Shown here: piece by piece, positions 47,191 through 57,689 of the stretch
Position numbering within the stretch: the stretch's first letter is position 1
Layout: each line of letters starts with the position of its first letter
Assembly: GCF_009727055.1 (NCBI RefSeq)
Contig: NC_052357.1
Coordinates: forward strand, 5,808,187-5,872,186
DNA length: 64,000 bases
Source of the DNA: Benincasa hispida
Taxonomy: Eukaryota; Streptophyta; Magnoliopsida; Cucurbitales; Cucurbitaceae
Reading direction: 5' to 3'
Translations under genes and position numbers: made by a program
The notes under the pieces: model-generated
The model's input: the letters and a program-made list of their open reading frames with translations, nothing else
Told to the model about the DNA's origin: nothing
The model's database searches: none

Positions 47191-48550
47191 AGTCAGCCCC
47201 AACAACAATACTACTGCCCTGTTCACGGTAGCTCAGTTCTCCAACCCCTTCATGGCCACACCAGAAACGGTAACATATCCAAATTGGTACATAGACAGTG
47301 GGGCTATCAACCATGTCACTCCAGACTACAACAATATCAATAATCCAACCGAATATGGAGGTAATGAATTGGTAACTGTAGGTAATGGTGAACAACTACA
47401 CATATCTCACACTAGTCAATCTTGCTTGTCGGATGGAAGGAATGAATTTATCTTGCATGATGTCTTGTGTGTGCCTAACATAGCCAAGAATCTCATTAGT
47501 ATATCAAAGTTAGCCCGTGATAATATTGTGGTTGTTGAATTTCACACTGACTATTGTGTCATTAAGGACAAGGATACGGGCAGAACATTATTGAAAGAGG
47601 AGCTTGACTGAGGGCTATACAGACTTCAAGGAGCTAGAGTGATACATGAGACTACAGAGGGCCGAGGATCAGCTCAGTACAAAAATAACAAGTCAACTGC
47701 CTTAATTCTATCAGGAGTTAGGATCAATTTAGTTAAATCAAGAGATGTTTGGCATAGAAGACTAGGTCATCCATCCGTAAAATCCTTAAAATATGTGATC
47801 AGAGAATGTAAACTGCCTGTTAAATCAAATGAAGGAAATGAGTTTTGTCAATCTTGTCCATTGGGAAAGTTATCTGCCTTACCATTTCCTAATTCTCAGT
47901 CTCGAGCTTCTAACATGCTTGAATTAATACATACTGATGTAAGGGGGCCTACTTCTATTGAATCTACTGATGGATACAAATATTATATTTCATTCTTAGA
48001 CAATCACAACAGATATGTGTGGCTATATCCTCTGAAACAGAAAAGTGAAACACTGACAGCATTTCAACACTTCATACAACTAATACAAACTCAATTCAAC
48101 ACCGGAATAAAGAAATTACAGTCAGATAATGGGAAAGAATATGATAAAATACATCATCTCTGCCAGTCCAAAGGAATTTCAGTTTGAAAGTCCTGTCCGT
48201 ATACCTCAGCACAAAATGGCAGTGCGGGCTCACGCTACTTGCACAGGCATCCATGCCCTTAAGCCTTTGGTGGGAGGCATTCTCCACTGCTGCCTATCTC
48301 ATTAATGGCATGCCTACCTCAATCTTTCAAGGTAAATCACCCTTGCTATTTTATTTGGTTCTAACCTTGATTTTCTTAATCCCAGGACCTTCAGTTGTGC
48401 CTACTACCCATACCTACGACTTTATCACAGTAAAAAATTCCAATTACACTCGGAGAAATGTGTATATATTGGTCCCAACTCACATCACAAAGGATATAGA
48501 TGCCTCAATCCATCAGGCAGGATCTATACAAGCAGACATGTGAAGTTTAA
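47191..48550 (+). pseudogene. Copia protease and integrase region, broken
   Basis: Protease: WYIDSGAINHVT (about 47,285) with the catalytic DSG, then HDVLCVPNIAKNLISISKL. A TGA at 47,609 breaks the frame. The gag-pre-integrase zinc site follows: HRRLGHPS...FCQSC (about 47,755-47,865). The integrase core has HTDVRGP and SDNGKEY, the first two acidic residues. After SCPYTSAQNG the stretch that normally carries the third catalytic residue (AERKHRH context) is missing, and sequence jumps to GLTLLAQASMPL near 48,225 in another frame. A TGA lies at 48,185. The C-terminal part keeps GYRCL and SGRIYTSRHVKF in shifted frames. The integrase cannot be catalytic. Confidence 0.85.
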
Positions 48551-48579
48551 TGAAAAGAAATTTCCATTTGCAAATCAAT

Positions 48580-48960
48580 CGTGCACCACGATCGTCCAGA
48601 CGACCGGGCCAATGATCACTAAACAACCATTGTTTAGTCTGATCACCAAGACGATAGACCTTACAAGAGACATCACGATCGCTAAAACAACACAATCGTA
48701 GAGAACGATCTCACAGATGACAGACAATGCGATCGCTTAGCCTCCATCATTTAGCACGATCGCTCAGACAACAGACAATACGATCATTCAGGTCCCATCG
48801 TGTAGAACGATTGCCCAGATGCCAGACAATACGATCGTTCAGTCTCCATCGTTTAGAACGATCGCCTAGTCGAAAGACAACACGATCGTTCGTACAAAAT
48901 GATCGCAGTAAGTCCATCGATCATGGATAGTCCATCGTCCAACACGATCGTCCAGGCGAC
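48580..48960 (+). repeat. 51-bp CGATCG minisatellite inside the Copia pol gene
   Basis: Starts of (A/G)CGATC(G/A)(C/T)T(C/T/A)A units lie at 48,675, 48,729, 48,780, 48,831 and 48,882, so the last four are spaced by exactly 51 bp. Each unit holds a second half-motif, CCATCGT(T/G)TAGAACGAT(C/T)G, about 25 bp on. It sits in the variable linker between integrase and RT. Because 51 is a multiple of 3, the repeat encodes 17-residue periodic peptides in several frames (one frame reads TIRSFxxHRxER repeatedly; another DNTIVQxPSFRTIAQ). The motif is related to the array at 1-480. Confidence 0.85.
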
Positions 48961-50884
48961 AACCCCACCCATACCTACACACCTCAATGAATCAATAGTC
49001 TTGAGTCTTCAACCAATCCTCAATACTATACCTCAATCACCGTCTCTCCCTCAAGCACAACCAGCCTATCAACCAGACTAAACTTTACACTCCACAAACC
49101 AGACGTCCTCACAACAGTATGCATCACACCAACACCCATCCGAGACCCTGCCTCAAATATTCTCTGAAGACGATATCAGCTCAACCCTGCCTTATATATT
49201 ACATCCTTACTCTACCTTAGCCTCTACAAGCTCATCACAGCTAACCATCATCACCCGCCTCTCACCTGCTCTGACTCATCCTATGATCACTCGAGCAAAA
49301 GCTGGCATCTTTAAACCAAAGGCCTGGTTAACAAGCAAAGCAACGAATTGGTCTCAAACAGAGCCCACCAGAATCAATACAGCACTTGCAACCCCTCAAT
49401 TGAAAAAGGCGATGGACGAAGAATACATGGCACTGATGAGAAATAAAACATGGACACTAGTTCCTCCATCTTCATCTCAGAATATTGTTGGAAACAAATG
49501 GATATTTCACCTTAAGAGGAACATGGATGGCACAATATAAAGGTATAAGGCCCGATTGGTAGCCAAGGTCTTTCATCAACATCATAGAGTCGATTTCTTT
49601 GAAACATTCAACCTTGTGGTGAAGTCCTCAGCGATCTGGGTAGTCATCAGTGCTGCTATAACACACGGTTGGATGTTGAGGAAACTTGACTTCAATAATG
49701 CATTCTTAAATGGACGACTAACTAAGGAAGTGTATATGAGCCAACCACTGGGATATGTAAGCACTTAGTATCCAAAGCATGTTTGCAAGTTGGACAAGGC
49801 AATATATGGTATGAAACAAGCACCACGAGCCTGGAATACTGCCCTCAGTTCTCAAACAATGGGGATTCTATCAGTCACGATCAGACACCTCTCTATTCAT
49901 CTACTGCAAAAAAGGCTCGATAATATATCTTCTCATCTATGTGGATGATGTCATAGTCATAGGTAACAATACTAAACTTACTGAATATCTCATACAAACA
50001 CTGGACATACATTTTGCACTTAAAGACCTCGACCAACTTCGATATTTTATGGGAATTCAAGTACACTATTTTTAATCTGGCCTGCTGATAAATTAGTTTA
50101 AGTATGTTGATGATTTACTACAAAAGCTTAATATGTCTGATGTGAAACCAGTACTCTCGCCAACAGTCCAAGGTAGTAAACTGTACAAAGCTGCTGGGCA
50201 ACCTCTGTCTGAACCATTTATATATCGAAGTACTATAGAAGCCCTTCAATACTTAACGCACACAAGGCCGGACATCACGTATGCTGTCAATCAACTCAGT
50301 CAGTTCCTTCAATCCCCTGATGTCCATTGGTAAGCGGCAAAAAGGGTACTTCGGTATATCAGTGGCACCAAACACTATGGAATATACTTTCAACCGAGCC
50401 TGAACCTACACATATCTACCTACTCGGATGCTGATTGGGCCTCTAACCTTGATGACAGAAAATCAGTGGCAGCCTATTGTACTTTTGTGGGAAATAACAT
50501 CGTCTCCTGGTCCTCGAGGAAGCAAGCAGTGGTAGCAAGGTCGAGCATCGAATCTAAATATAGAGCACTTGCTCATGCCACCTCAGAAGTCCTCTGGCTT
50601 CAACAACTACTAGGTGAGATGGGATTATAGTCCAACACTAGACCAATTATATGGTGCGACAACCTAGGAGTATGAGCCTTAGCTGCAAATCCGGTGTTTC
50701 ATTCTCGAACCAAACATATCGAAATTGATCTTCACTTCATTAGAGACCATGTTCTCAAATGACACATCAATATTCGCTATGTACCATCGACCGACCAACT
50801 TGCTGACTATCTCACAAAGTCACTCAACAACACACGGTTCTATACATTATAAGCCAAACTAAGAGTACTTGAAGTACCCTCTAG
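48961..50884 (+). pseudogene. Copia reverse transcriptase and RNase H, broken
   Basis: After a Pro/Ser/Thr-rich linker, RT begins near 49,283 (MITRAKAGI, then EEYMALMRNKTWTLVPP, NIVGNKWIFHLKRN). A TAA at 49,538 and a TAG at 49,766 interrupt it. LDFNNAFLNG (first catalytic Asp) and YGMKQAPRAW are present, and YVDDVIVIG (about 49,938-49,965) carries the catalytic YVDD, but in a shifted frame. The connection domain has SPTVQGSKLYKAAGQPL and THTRPDITYAVNQLSQF, then a TAA at 50,331. RNase H keeps YSDADWASNLDDRKSVAAYC, SRKQAVVARSSIESKYRAL and FHSRTKHIEIDLHFIRDHVL, with further stops. The enzyme would copy element RNA to DNA; this copy cannot. Confidence 0.88.
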
Positions 50885-50895
50885 TTTGCGGGGGA

Positions 50896-51183
50896 TGTTA
50901 GAGAAGAAATTAGAAATGGAAAAGGAAAAGCCAAGTTGGAGGAAGAAGGGATGACTCACCAAGGTAGTTAAAATTTGTTTACTACTCACCAATCATATTG
51001 TGCCACTTGCAATATTCTTATTCCCTTTTGTATCATTATTATTGTAAGAATTAGGACAAACTTGTATAAAGCAATAGGGTAGCATTAAATTGTCATTGGA
51101 AACATAATACAAAAGAAAGGAAAAACAAAGGAAAGGGAAGTCCAAAGGACGTATTCATTCCCAGCCCACTTCGATCTTCAACT
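50896..51183 (+). repeat. 3' LTR of the Copia element
   Basis: 288 bp from TGTTAGAGAAGAAATTAG to CGATCTTCAACT, directly after the polypurine tract. It differs from the 5' LTR by about 13 substitutions and lacks three bases in GCAATAGGGTAGC (5' LTR: GCAATATGGTTGTAGC). Confidence 0.9.
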
Positions 51184-52708
51184 GTCCTCAATCAAGGGTA
51201 GTCGTTCATCGTCCGGTTTGCGGCATAGGTTGTCTCAATAATCAGTGAGTTATATCAGCCATGTAGGTCTCCGATTTCACTAAATTGTTTTCGATGTGTG
51301 GGTCTCGATCTGTAGAGGTTAAATTCAGTGCATTGGACTTCGGTTTCAGGGGCTATTTCTAATGGTTTTGGGTCTCGGTATCATAGACATTTGGTTGGCG
51401 TGTTGTCTCTCAGTACAATGGGTGTTTGACTGGAAAAGGTACGCGTGATAATTAAAAAAGTATCATATCTGCAAAATAGAATAGTGTGTGACACATTCGC
51501 TATATCCTATTCCTAAAATGCTATCCATTACAATTTTCCACCCATTGAAGTTTTTTTAATCATAAAAATTAACATTCAATGTTTATTTATGGTTACAATT
51601 TGTTGGGGAAATTGGAATGAAGCATAAAGACAACTATAGTATTTTAAAAAATATAATATCGAAACATCTTTTTAATGTTTTATTTTAAAAAAAAAAAAAA
51701 AAAAACCTATTTTCACTCCGATTTCATTTAAAACTTGTTTTATTTTAAAAAAAAAAAAAAAAAACCTATTTTCACTCCGATTTCATTTAAAACTTTTTTT
51801 TTTTTTTTAGAAAATTATTATGTTTTATACCGAATCTGATAATGTGGAATTATTTTTATCCTTATTTTTTTACTCCATAAATTGCACTTTAAATGGTGTG
51901 TGTGGATATAGATTTTGAAGAATAGGATGACATGATTATTTTTCTCCTTTCCTTTAGAGAATTTGATGTAGACCTTGAGGCATGAGAGACATGTGAAAGT
52001 TGGGACCTTTTATCACGCAAAAGATTAATTAAATTATTGTTAGAGCATGAAGAGAGGAGATGAAGCTACAAGCTAAGAAAATCAAAATAATCGAATCTAG
52101 TGATCATTGTTTTTGGTATATTTCTTCATTTAAGAAAAAAAATTGTGTTCTTTTATCGGACAAATTGACACTCTCAATCGATTCTTGAATTTTACTGTAT
52201 TTATCTCGTTATACAACATATTCCTTGCACAAAGATTTTTCTATTAACTTCCTACTCATTCGACTTTTCAAGTATTTGATTTTTCTCATAGTAAAAAATA
52301 TTTATTTTTACTAATAACGCATGACTTTTCTCCAAAAATGTTGATATATAATATGTTATGTATAGGAATCAAAAGAATCCACTTTGAACAAGTTTCAAAA
52401 TCAAACATTAAATTTGATCAAAAGTGATCTTATACTGCAAGTTTTCACGTCACTCTTTTGTTTTCATTTTAACCAAAAAAAATAAATAGAGGAATTATAT
52501 GTATTACAAATTTAAAATTTGAACCCTTAAAATTTCAAAGAGTGTTATTGAAATTTACACTCAAATTTAGGGATACCTTTTATGATTTAACCTAACAAAA
52601 CGATTTTTTCTAAAAAAAATAAAATAAAAAAGGAAGTCCAATTTAAGAAAATTAAATGATTTATGTATGTTATAATGAATTTAGTGCTTGACATTTACAT
52701 GAAGGGCA
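51184..52708. other. Intergenic DNA, nothing coding recognised
   Basis: The first 250 bp are somewhat GC-richer and hold GGTCTC, GGTTT and TCGGT repeats, but no gene signal. The rest is AT-rich with A-runs, including the duplication at 51,677-51,795. Confidence 0.45.
51677..51795. repeat. Perfect 60-bp tandem duplication with poly-A core
   Basis: GTTTTATTTT plus about 19 A, then CCTATTTTCACTCCG, then ATTTCATTTAAAACTT, starts at 51,677 and again at 51,737. The copies are identical apart from the A-run length, so the duplication is recent. Confidence 0.85.
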
Positions 52709-53810
52709 TGTAGGATCAGTATGGCAACTCTATAGAGGATGAACAAGATTTATTTAACTTAATGAAAACTTTTTACTAATGTGAGCCCAATTAAATAAAT
52801 TAACAAATTTTTGTTAATTAGTAATTTAAACAAAAATGTTATGAAAATACATTCAATTAAAAAAGATCAATAAATTGGCATAAACAAATTCAAGAACAGA
52901 CTATAGCAATTAATTTTATGCAATGAAATATATTAATAAATTATATAATATATTTTATAGAAACTTAGAGTCGAACTGCTACAATGTTCTTTTTTACAAG
53001 AGCAAGAACGAACATGATCCTTTCCGCCATTGAAGATCAAACCGTTACCACCACTATTTTTAGGGATAAAGAGCAACCCTTACAATTAATTTGAAAATGA
53101 AGAACAATACGAGAAAAACTCTCTTGAAGAGTAGATTTACAAAGTTAACACTCAATGGATCAATCCTCACAACATAAAATATCTCTCTCAATGAGAAGTT
53201 GAAAAGAAGAAAATTAAAGCTAAGAGGGAGAGCAACAACAGTGACTTAATTATGGAGGATTGAAAATAATAAAATTTTTTGTTATAATTTGGAGGAGAAG
53301 ATGAGTTTAAATAGAGAGAAAAATTGTTGAAAACCATATTTAATTTTGACCATTGGATCTTGGAAAAGAAAAATCAATAGTGGAGATTTTTAACTAAACT
53401 AGCCTTTAGACACAAATAAAATATAGTATTATTTTTTTTTTAAAAAAAATCATTTTCTTTTTAAAAATCCAACAAAAGCAAAAACCTATCATGTGTCCAA
53501 AACTAACCGATAAACACAAACATAAAATAATAATAAAATCATTTCTTTAAAAAAACCAATACAAAAATCAAAAGCCCAACATGTGTCACCTTCCGCTCCA
53601 AACGAACCTTTCAATTGATCCACTTTGATGAGAAAACCTATGTCATGTCATCAGATCGAGATTTTTTCATTGAACTTGTTTCAGTCATATCTTATTCGTT
53701 TGCGTTAAAATCGTTGTTTCAAACTCTACACAATAGGCACTTCAAAACATTCAAATTTTTAATAAATAAAAACAAGTTTGTTATCATTAAAATATTAATT
53801 AATTAATTAA
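52709..53810 (-). mobile_element. Solo LTR related to the one at 23,159-31,808; keeps the empty CACTA site
   Basis: It begins TGTAGGATCAGTATGGC and fades after TATTAATTAATTAATTAA on the plus strand. The landmark order is that of the split LTR at 23,159. At 53,377-53,395 it reads through TTAACTAAACTAGCC where the other copy carries the 7.3-kb CACTA element, so this is the ancestral arrangement. Strand follows the split copy's gag. No clear target-site duplication (left GGGCA) and no internal genes were seen; the right end is approximate. Confidence 0.65.
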
Positions 53811-54368
53811 TTTGAAATTTGAGGTCAAAAAAGGCAATAGTGCATGTAAAAATAAATGAACTTCGACAATAATTGACATTAATTCATAAAGTTATAAGTT
53901 GGATTCTAAATCTTGCTGTTGCTATGTTGAAAGGAAAGGAATGAAATTGAAAAAAAAAATGTGGAAACAAATAAATAATTAAAGTCTTTAAAAGTATAGT
54001 AATTCATTTTAATTTGGCTCGTTTGTGAGTATGTACGTATATGTTAATTAGAGTCTTTTGTTTAAAAAAATCACTACGAACTAGTGAAATATTAGCACCA
54101 GTTTGACAATACAACAAAATTTTAATTAAGTAATACAAATTTACTATTCGCACAATTTCTTTCATAATTTTCCTATACTCTTTGCTTGATTCTTTTCCAG
54201 GTGTATTTTCACATGTTAGAATCTTAAATTTCTAAAAGATTGGCATCTTATTCTTACTTTTAGAGTGAAAAATTTCAAACAAAATTTGATTCATATAGTT
54301 GTTCGAAGTTATTGGGATTATATCCATTGTTTCATCAAGTCTAATAACATTATAGTATATTAAGATCT
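53811..54368. other. AT-rich intergenic DNA, nothing recognised
   Basis: No frame, RNA or transposon terminus was recognised. Confidence 0.5.
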
Positions 54369-54670
54369 CTTTTGATAATTATTTTATTATTTATTTTTGT
54401 TTTTAAAAATTAAGTCTATAGACACTACTTCTACCTCTAAATTTATTCATTTTTATTTATTTAATTTTCACCAATAGTTTGAAAAAATTCAAGTCAAATT
54501 TTAAGAACTTGAAAAAATAACTTTCAAGAAGTTATTTTTGTCTTTGAAATTTGGAAAAAAAATTCAACCATTATACTTAAGAAAAATGCATATATGATAA
54601 GAAATGTGGATGAAATAAATTTAATTTTTAAAAACACAAACAAAAATCAAATAATTACCAAACATGATCT
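54369..54670. repeat. MITE-like palindromic repeat, copy 2
   Basis: TTTGATAATTATTTTATTAT at the left and CAAATAATTACCAAA at the right form inverted ends. Inner landmarks are TTAAGTCTATAGACACTAC, TCTACCTCTAAATTTATTC and AAGTTATTTTTGTCTTTGAA. TCTATAGACACTAC is shared in decayed or inverted form with the other two copies. Confidence 0.6.
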
Positions 54671-54889
54671 AAATCATAATCATCCACAATTTTGTGCCAT
54701 ATTTCAATAAAATCAATCATAAAACCTTACATTGACATATTAATCCAACATCAACATTTGCTATAAAATGGTTAATTTCTTGTTCATATGTTGATTTCAA
54801 TTTTATCATAGAAATCAGAATGTCACGTCGCTAAACAATAACATAAACTTGTTTTTTTTTTTTTTTCCTTTTAAAAAGATTGGTTCAAA

Positions 54890-55290
54890 CCTCATTTTCT
54901 CAAGGAACGTGATTTACGATGACAAAGCGAAGAATCAACAGAGGGAGAAAGTCACGTGGCAGGCACAGCAAGCGAGTACAAAAGTAAACCTCTAAGTGCG
55001 AGTGGGATATACTTCCAGTGGGATCCTGAGAAAATGATTTGTTCTTCCACCCATCACAGACAGGACACGTGGCCTCTTTGTCGGCCGGAGAAGAAAGACA
55101 AAAATTAGTTGTGGCTTGCACATTTTCACGTTGTGGAAATTAAAAAGTCCACGTATTGGCCACATCAACTGCCAGCTGTCTCCAGCCACGTCTACGATCT
55201 GGCCACGTTTGAACATGTCAATCTCCCCTTCAAGTTCTCATCCCCTCACCGTTCGATCAACATCACACGGTCAACTTTTCACTTCCATAT
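54890..55290. promoter_or_regulatory. GC-richer island with clustered ABRE/G-box and DRE motifs
   Basis: Two CACGTGGC motifs (ABRE/G-box) lie at 54,953-54,960 and 55,066-55,073. GTCGGC (the reverse of the DRE/CRT core GCCGAC) is at 55,080-55,085, only 7 bp from the second ABRE. CCACGT cores follow at 55,149, 55,186 and 55,203. ABRE plus a nearby DRE is the known layout of abscisic-acid and dehydration-responsive plant promoters. No coding exon starts within 2 kb on either strand, except that the SAC gene leader begins about 2.4 kb to the right. It may be a distal element, the promoter of a lost gene, or drive an unannotated transcript. Confidence 0.45.
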
Positions 55291-56660
55291 TCATTTCGTT
55301 GATTTAATTAGTACCCAAATCACTATCCTATGTGAATCCACTAATATTATTTTAACGTTTGACATAAATACTAATATTAAAAAAAAAAAATGAGAATAAA
55401 AAAATAGATTTCTCTAGAATTAATTGAAGTGGTCTTGGGTTGATAAAATTCAATTTCTCGGCCAGCTTTGCTTCCTTTTATTAATTCTCATATTTTGATT
55501 AAGCATCATGTTTGATGATTGTGCAAGCAAAGAATTTCATAAAAAAAAAAAAAAAAACAATAATTTTCATTGGAAAATTTTGGTTGCAATCATCATATAA
55601 CATTACAAATATAAGATTGATGACATCCAGACATTTCAACTCTTAATCGAACTTGACTAATATTTCAATTAATTGAACTATACTCAACTTATCTACTCAA
55701 TCATATCAAGTTCAAATAAATATTTAGGCTTCGTGTATGCAAATCAATATATATGATAAGAAAACATATATAAGGAACAAAAAACTATATGGCTATTCAT
55801 AGACAAAAGGTTGAATAACATAAAATTTTGAGAATATATTAGATTTGGTATTGAAAAGATGTAACTTATACCTTCTTGCATTATAGTAGTAAATGGTAAG
55901 TAGAGATAGATTAATCTATCATTAATTCATTAAACACTATTTAATCAATAATTAGTTGTGTGATAGATGTATGGAATAATAGATTGTGAGTTGGCATAAT
56001 TATGATGATGAACTTAGCTTATAGACCAGATGTTGAAAATATCTCTATAAAAAATTTCCAAATATGATCATTGAATAGGTATATAATTGACAAATGCTAC
56101 ATTATAATATTTACAAAAAGTATTGAATTAAGGAAAATAAATTGCGTATAAAATATTAATTGAGAGACTAAGTGTTGCGGAAAAAAACATGCGTAAAATG
56201 TGTAAAATAAAAGTATGAGCAAAGATCTTAATAATAATGTTAAGAATTTATCTATACAGGAAATTTGGTAGTAGAGTATTGAACCATAACTTTAGACGAT
56301 AAAAATATTCCTATCCAAAATTTACTCTAAATAGTCCGTCATATCATGTTTCGTTTTTCAAATTTTGTATGTTCAAATATATTCTACATAGTACATATTT
56401 GTCATTTTTTTTGGGGTGGGATTAGACATAAGTTCAATAAAATATTTAAGATTTAGAAGAGAAGAAAAAAGAAAGAAGTTTGTATTATAGGATACGAAAT
56501 GGCCGTGGAACTTTTGTATTAGCTAATAAGAAGACTCCAAGCAAGCAGAAGCAAGATGGGTAACGGAAGGAACATAGGCATATTCGCTTTTCATCTTTCA
56601 AGAAGTGTTTTCAATATGTTTCTTTATTCTTTTTTTTTTAATTATTAAAATACCAATTCA
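55291..56660. other. AT-rich intergenic DNA, nothing recognised
   Basis: No coding frame, RNA gene or transposon end was recognised. Confidence 0.5.
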
Positions 56661-57036
56661 GTAACTATTTGATTTTTATTTTTGAAAAATACAACTACTT
56701 TTTCTTACACCTCTAAAATTTTGGTTCTACCAATGTGCTATGTTTTAAAAATGATGTCACATTTGGTAATAATTCTGTTTTTGTTTTGATTTTTGAAAAT
56801 TAACTTTATTTTCTTCCTATTTCTTATAATAATTAGCATTTTTCTCAAGTATAAGGATTGAATTTATAATCAAATTAAAAAAAAATTAAAAATTATTTTT
56901 TTAATTATCAAAATTTGGCTTGATTTTTAAATAATTGATATAAAAAATAACAGAAAAATTTGAAGGCAAGAATAGTGTCTATAAGTTTAATTTTCAAAAA
57001 TAAAAATAACAAATCAAATAGTTATCAAATGAGATC
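56661..57036. repeat. MITE-like palindromic repeat, copy 3
   Basis: GTAACTATTTGATTTTTATT at the left mirrors AACAAATCAAATAGTTAT at the right, the clearest terminal inverted repeat of the three copies. An inner second start (TTTGGTAATAATTCTG, about 56,762) suggests one copy nested in, or partly duplicated within, another. Inner landmark: AGTGTCTATAAGTTTAATTT, the inverse of the landmark in copy 2. Confidence 0.6.
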
Positions 57037-57689
57037 ATAAATTTAAAAAGTGTTTTTTATCTTTTGATAAAAAAAATTCAATTCTTTTATTTAAAAGAAA
57101 TGCAAATTTAAGAAAATATATTTTATTTGATAAATCGAATGGTTACCGAGCTAGTCTAAATTATTGAATTTATCCTTATTAAACAAGAGACATTTCAATT
57201 AATTGTTTTTAAAGTGAATTATGAGGACATTCCTCCACGCAATGGTAAAAAAAATTATAAACAATTGCCATAAATGAAAAGGACAAAATAACACAGGAAA
57301 CGGAGCAATAAAAAATAAAATTAAAAAAAAATAACTTGCTTTAAAACGTGAACCCCAAAATCATCTTTAGTCGTGTAAACTGGGCCTTATTGCAAAGCGA
57401 CAAATGACATGGAACGAGTTATAATATCTGAATCGGACTGAGTTAACTCATTGACTCGTGCGACTCAGTAATTGAGTTACCCACCAATGGAAGTGTTTCC
57501 AGAAAGAACACAATGATTGGGCGGCTTATTATTAGTATAACGGCGAATTAATTACGATTTTACAATTTAAATTTAACTTAAAAGGAAGAAAAGTAAAAAC
57601 GCCCCCAAAATTTTGATTTTATTTTATTTATTTATTTTTATTTATATATTTTTTATTATTTATTTATTATTATTACCTTAATTTTGTGT
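57037..57689 (+). promoter_or_regulatory. Upstream region of the SAC gene
   Basis: About 650 bp with no coding frame. Between 57,360 and 57,540 the composition is less AT-rich and contains CACCAATGG (CCAAT-type), TTGACTCGTGCGACTCAG and GAGTTAACTCATTGACT (TTGAC W-box core). An AT-rich stretch at 57,610-57,680 precedes a pyrimidine-rich leader. No single convincing TATA box stands out, so the start of transcription is only placed near 57,690 by the leader-like sequence. Confidence 0.35.

Larger units (their letters stand above)
45837..51183 (+). mobile_element. Complete Ty1-copia retrotransposon (5.35 kb, Ale/Retrofit-like), inactive
   Basis: Both LTRs are present (45,837-46,127 and 50,896-51,183). 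A primer-binding site follows the left one, and a polypurine tract (TTTGCGGGGGA, 50,885-50,895) precedes the right one. The flanks ATCCT/GTCCT match at 4 of 5 bases. The coding order between is gag, protease, integrase, RT, RNase H, as in Copia. Comparing the LTRs by eye gives about 13 substitutions and one 3-bp indel over 288 bp, roughly 95% identity, so the insertion is fairly young. The coding region is broken by many stops, frameshifts and a deletion in integrase. Short LTRs and overall size suit the Ale group; that is inference. Confidence 0.92.

Noticed and set aside
48580..48960. Regularly spaced repeats that might suggest a CRISPR array
   Set aside because: The repeats are directly adjacent without unique spacers, lie inside a retrotransposon gene and belong to a plant genome.
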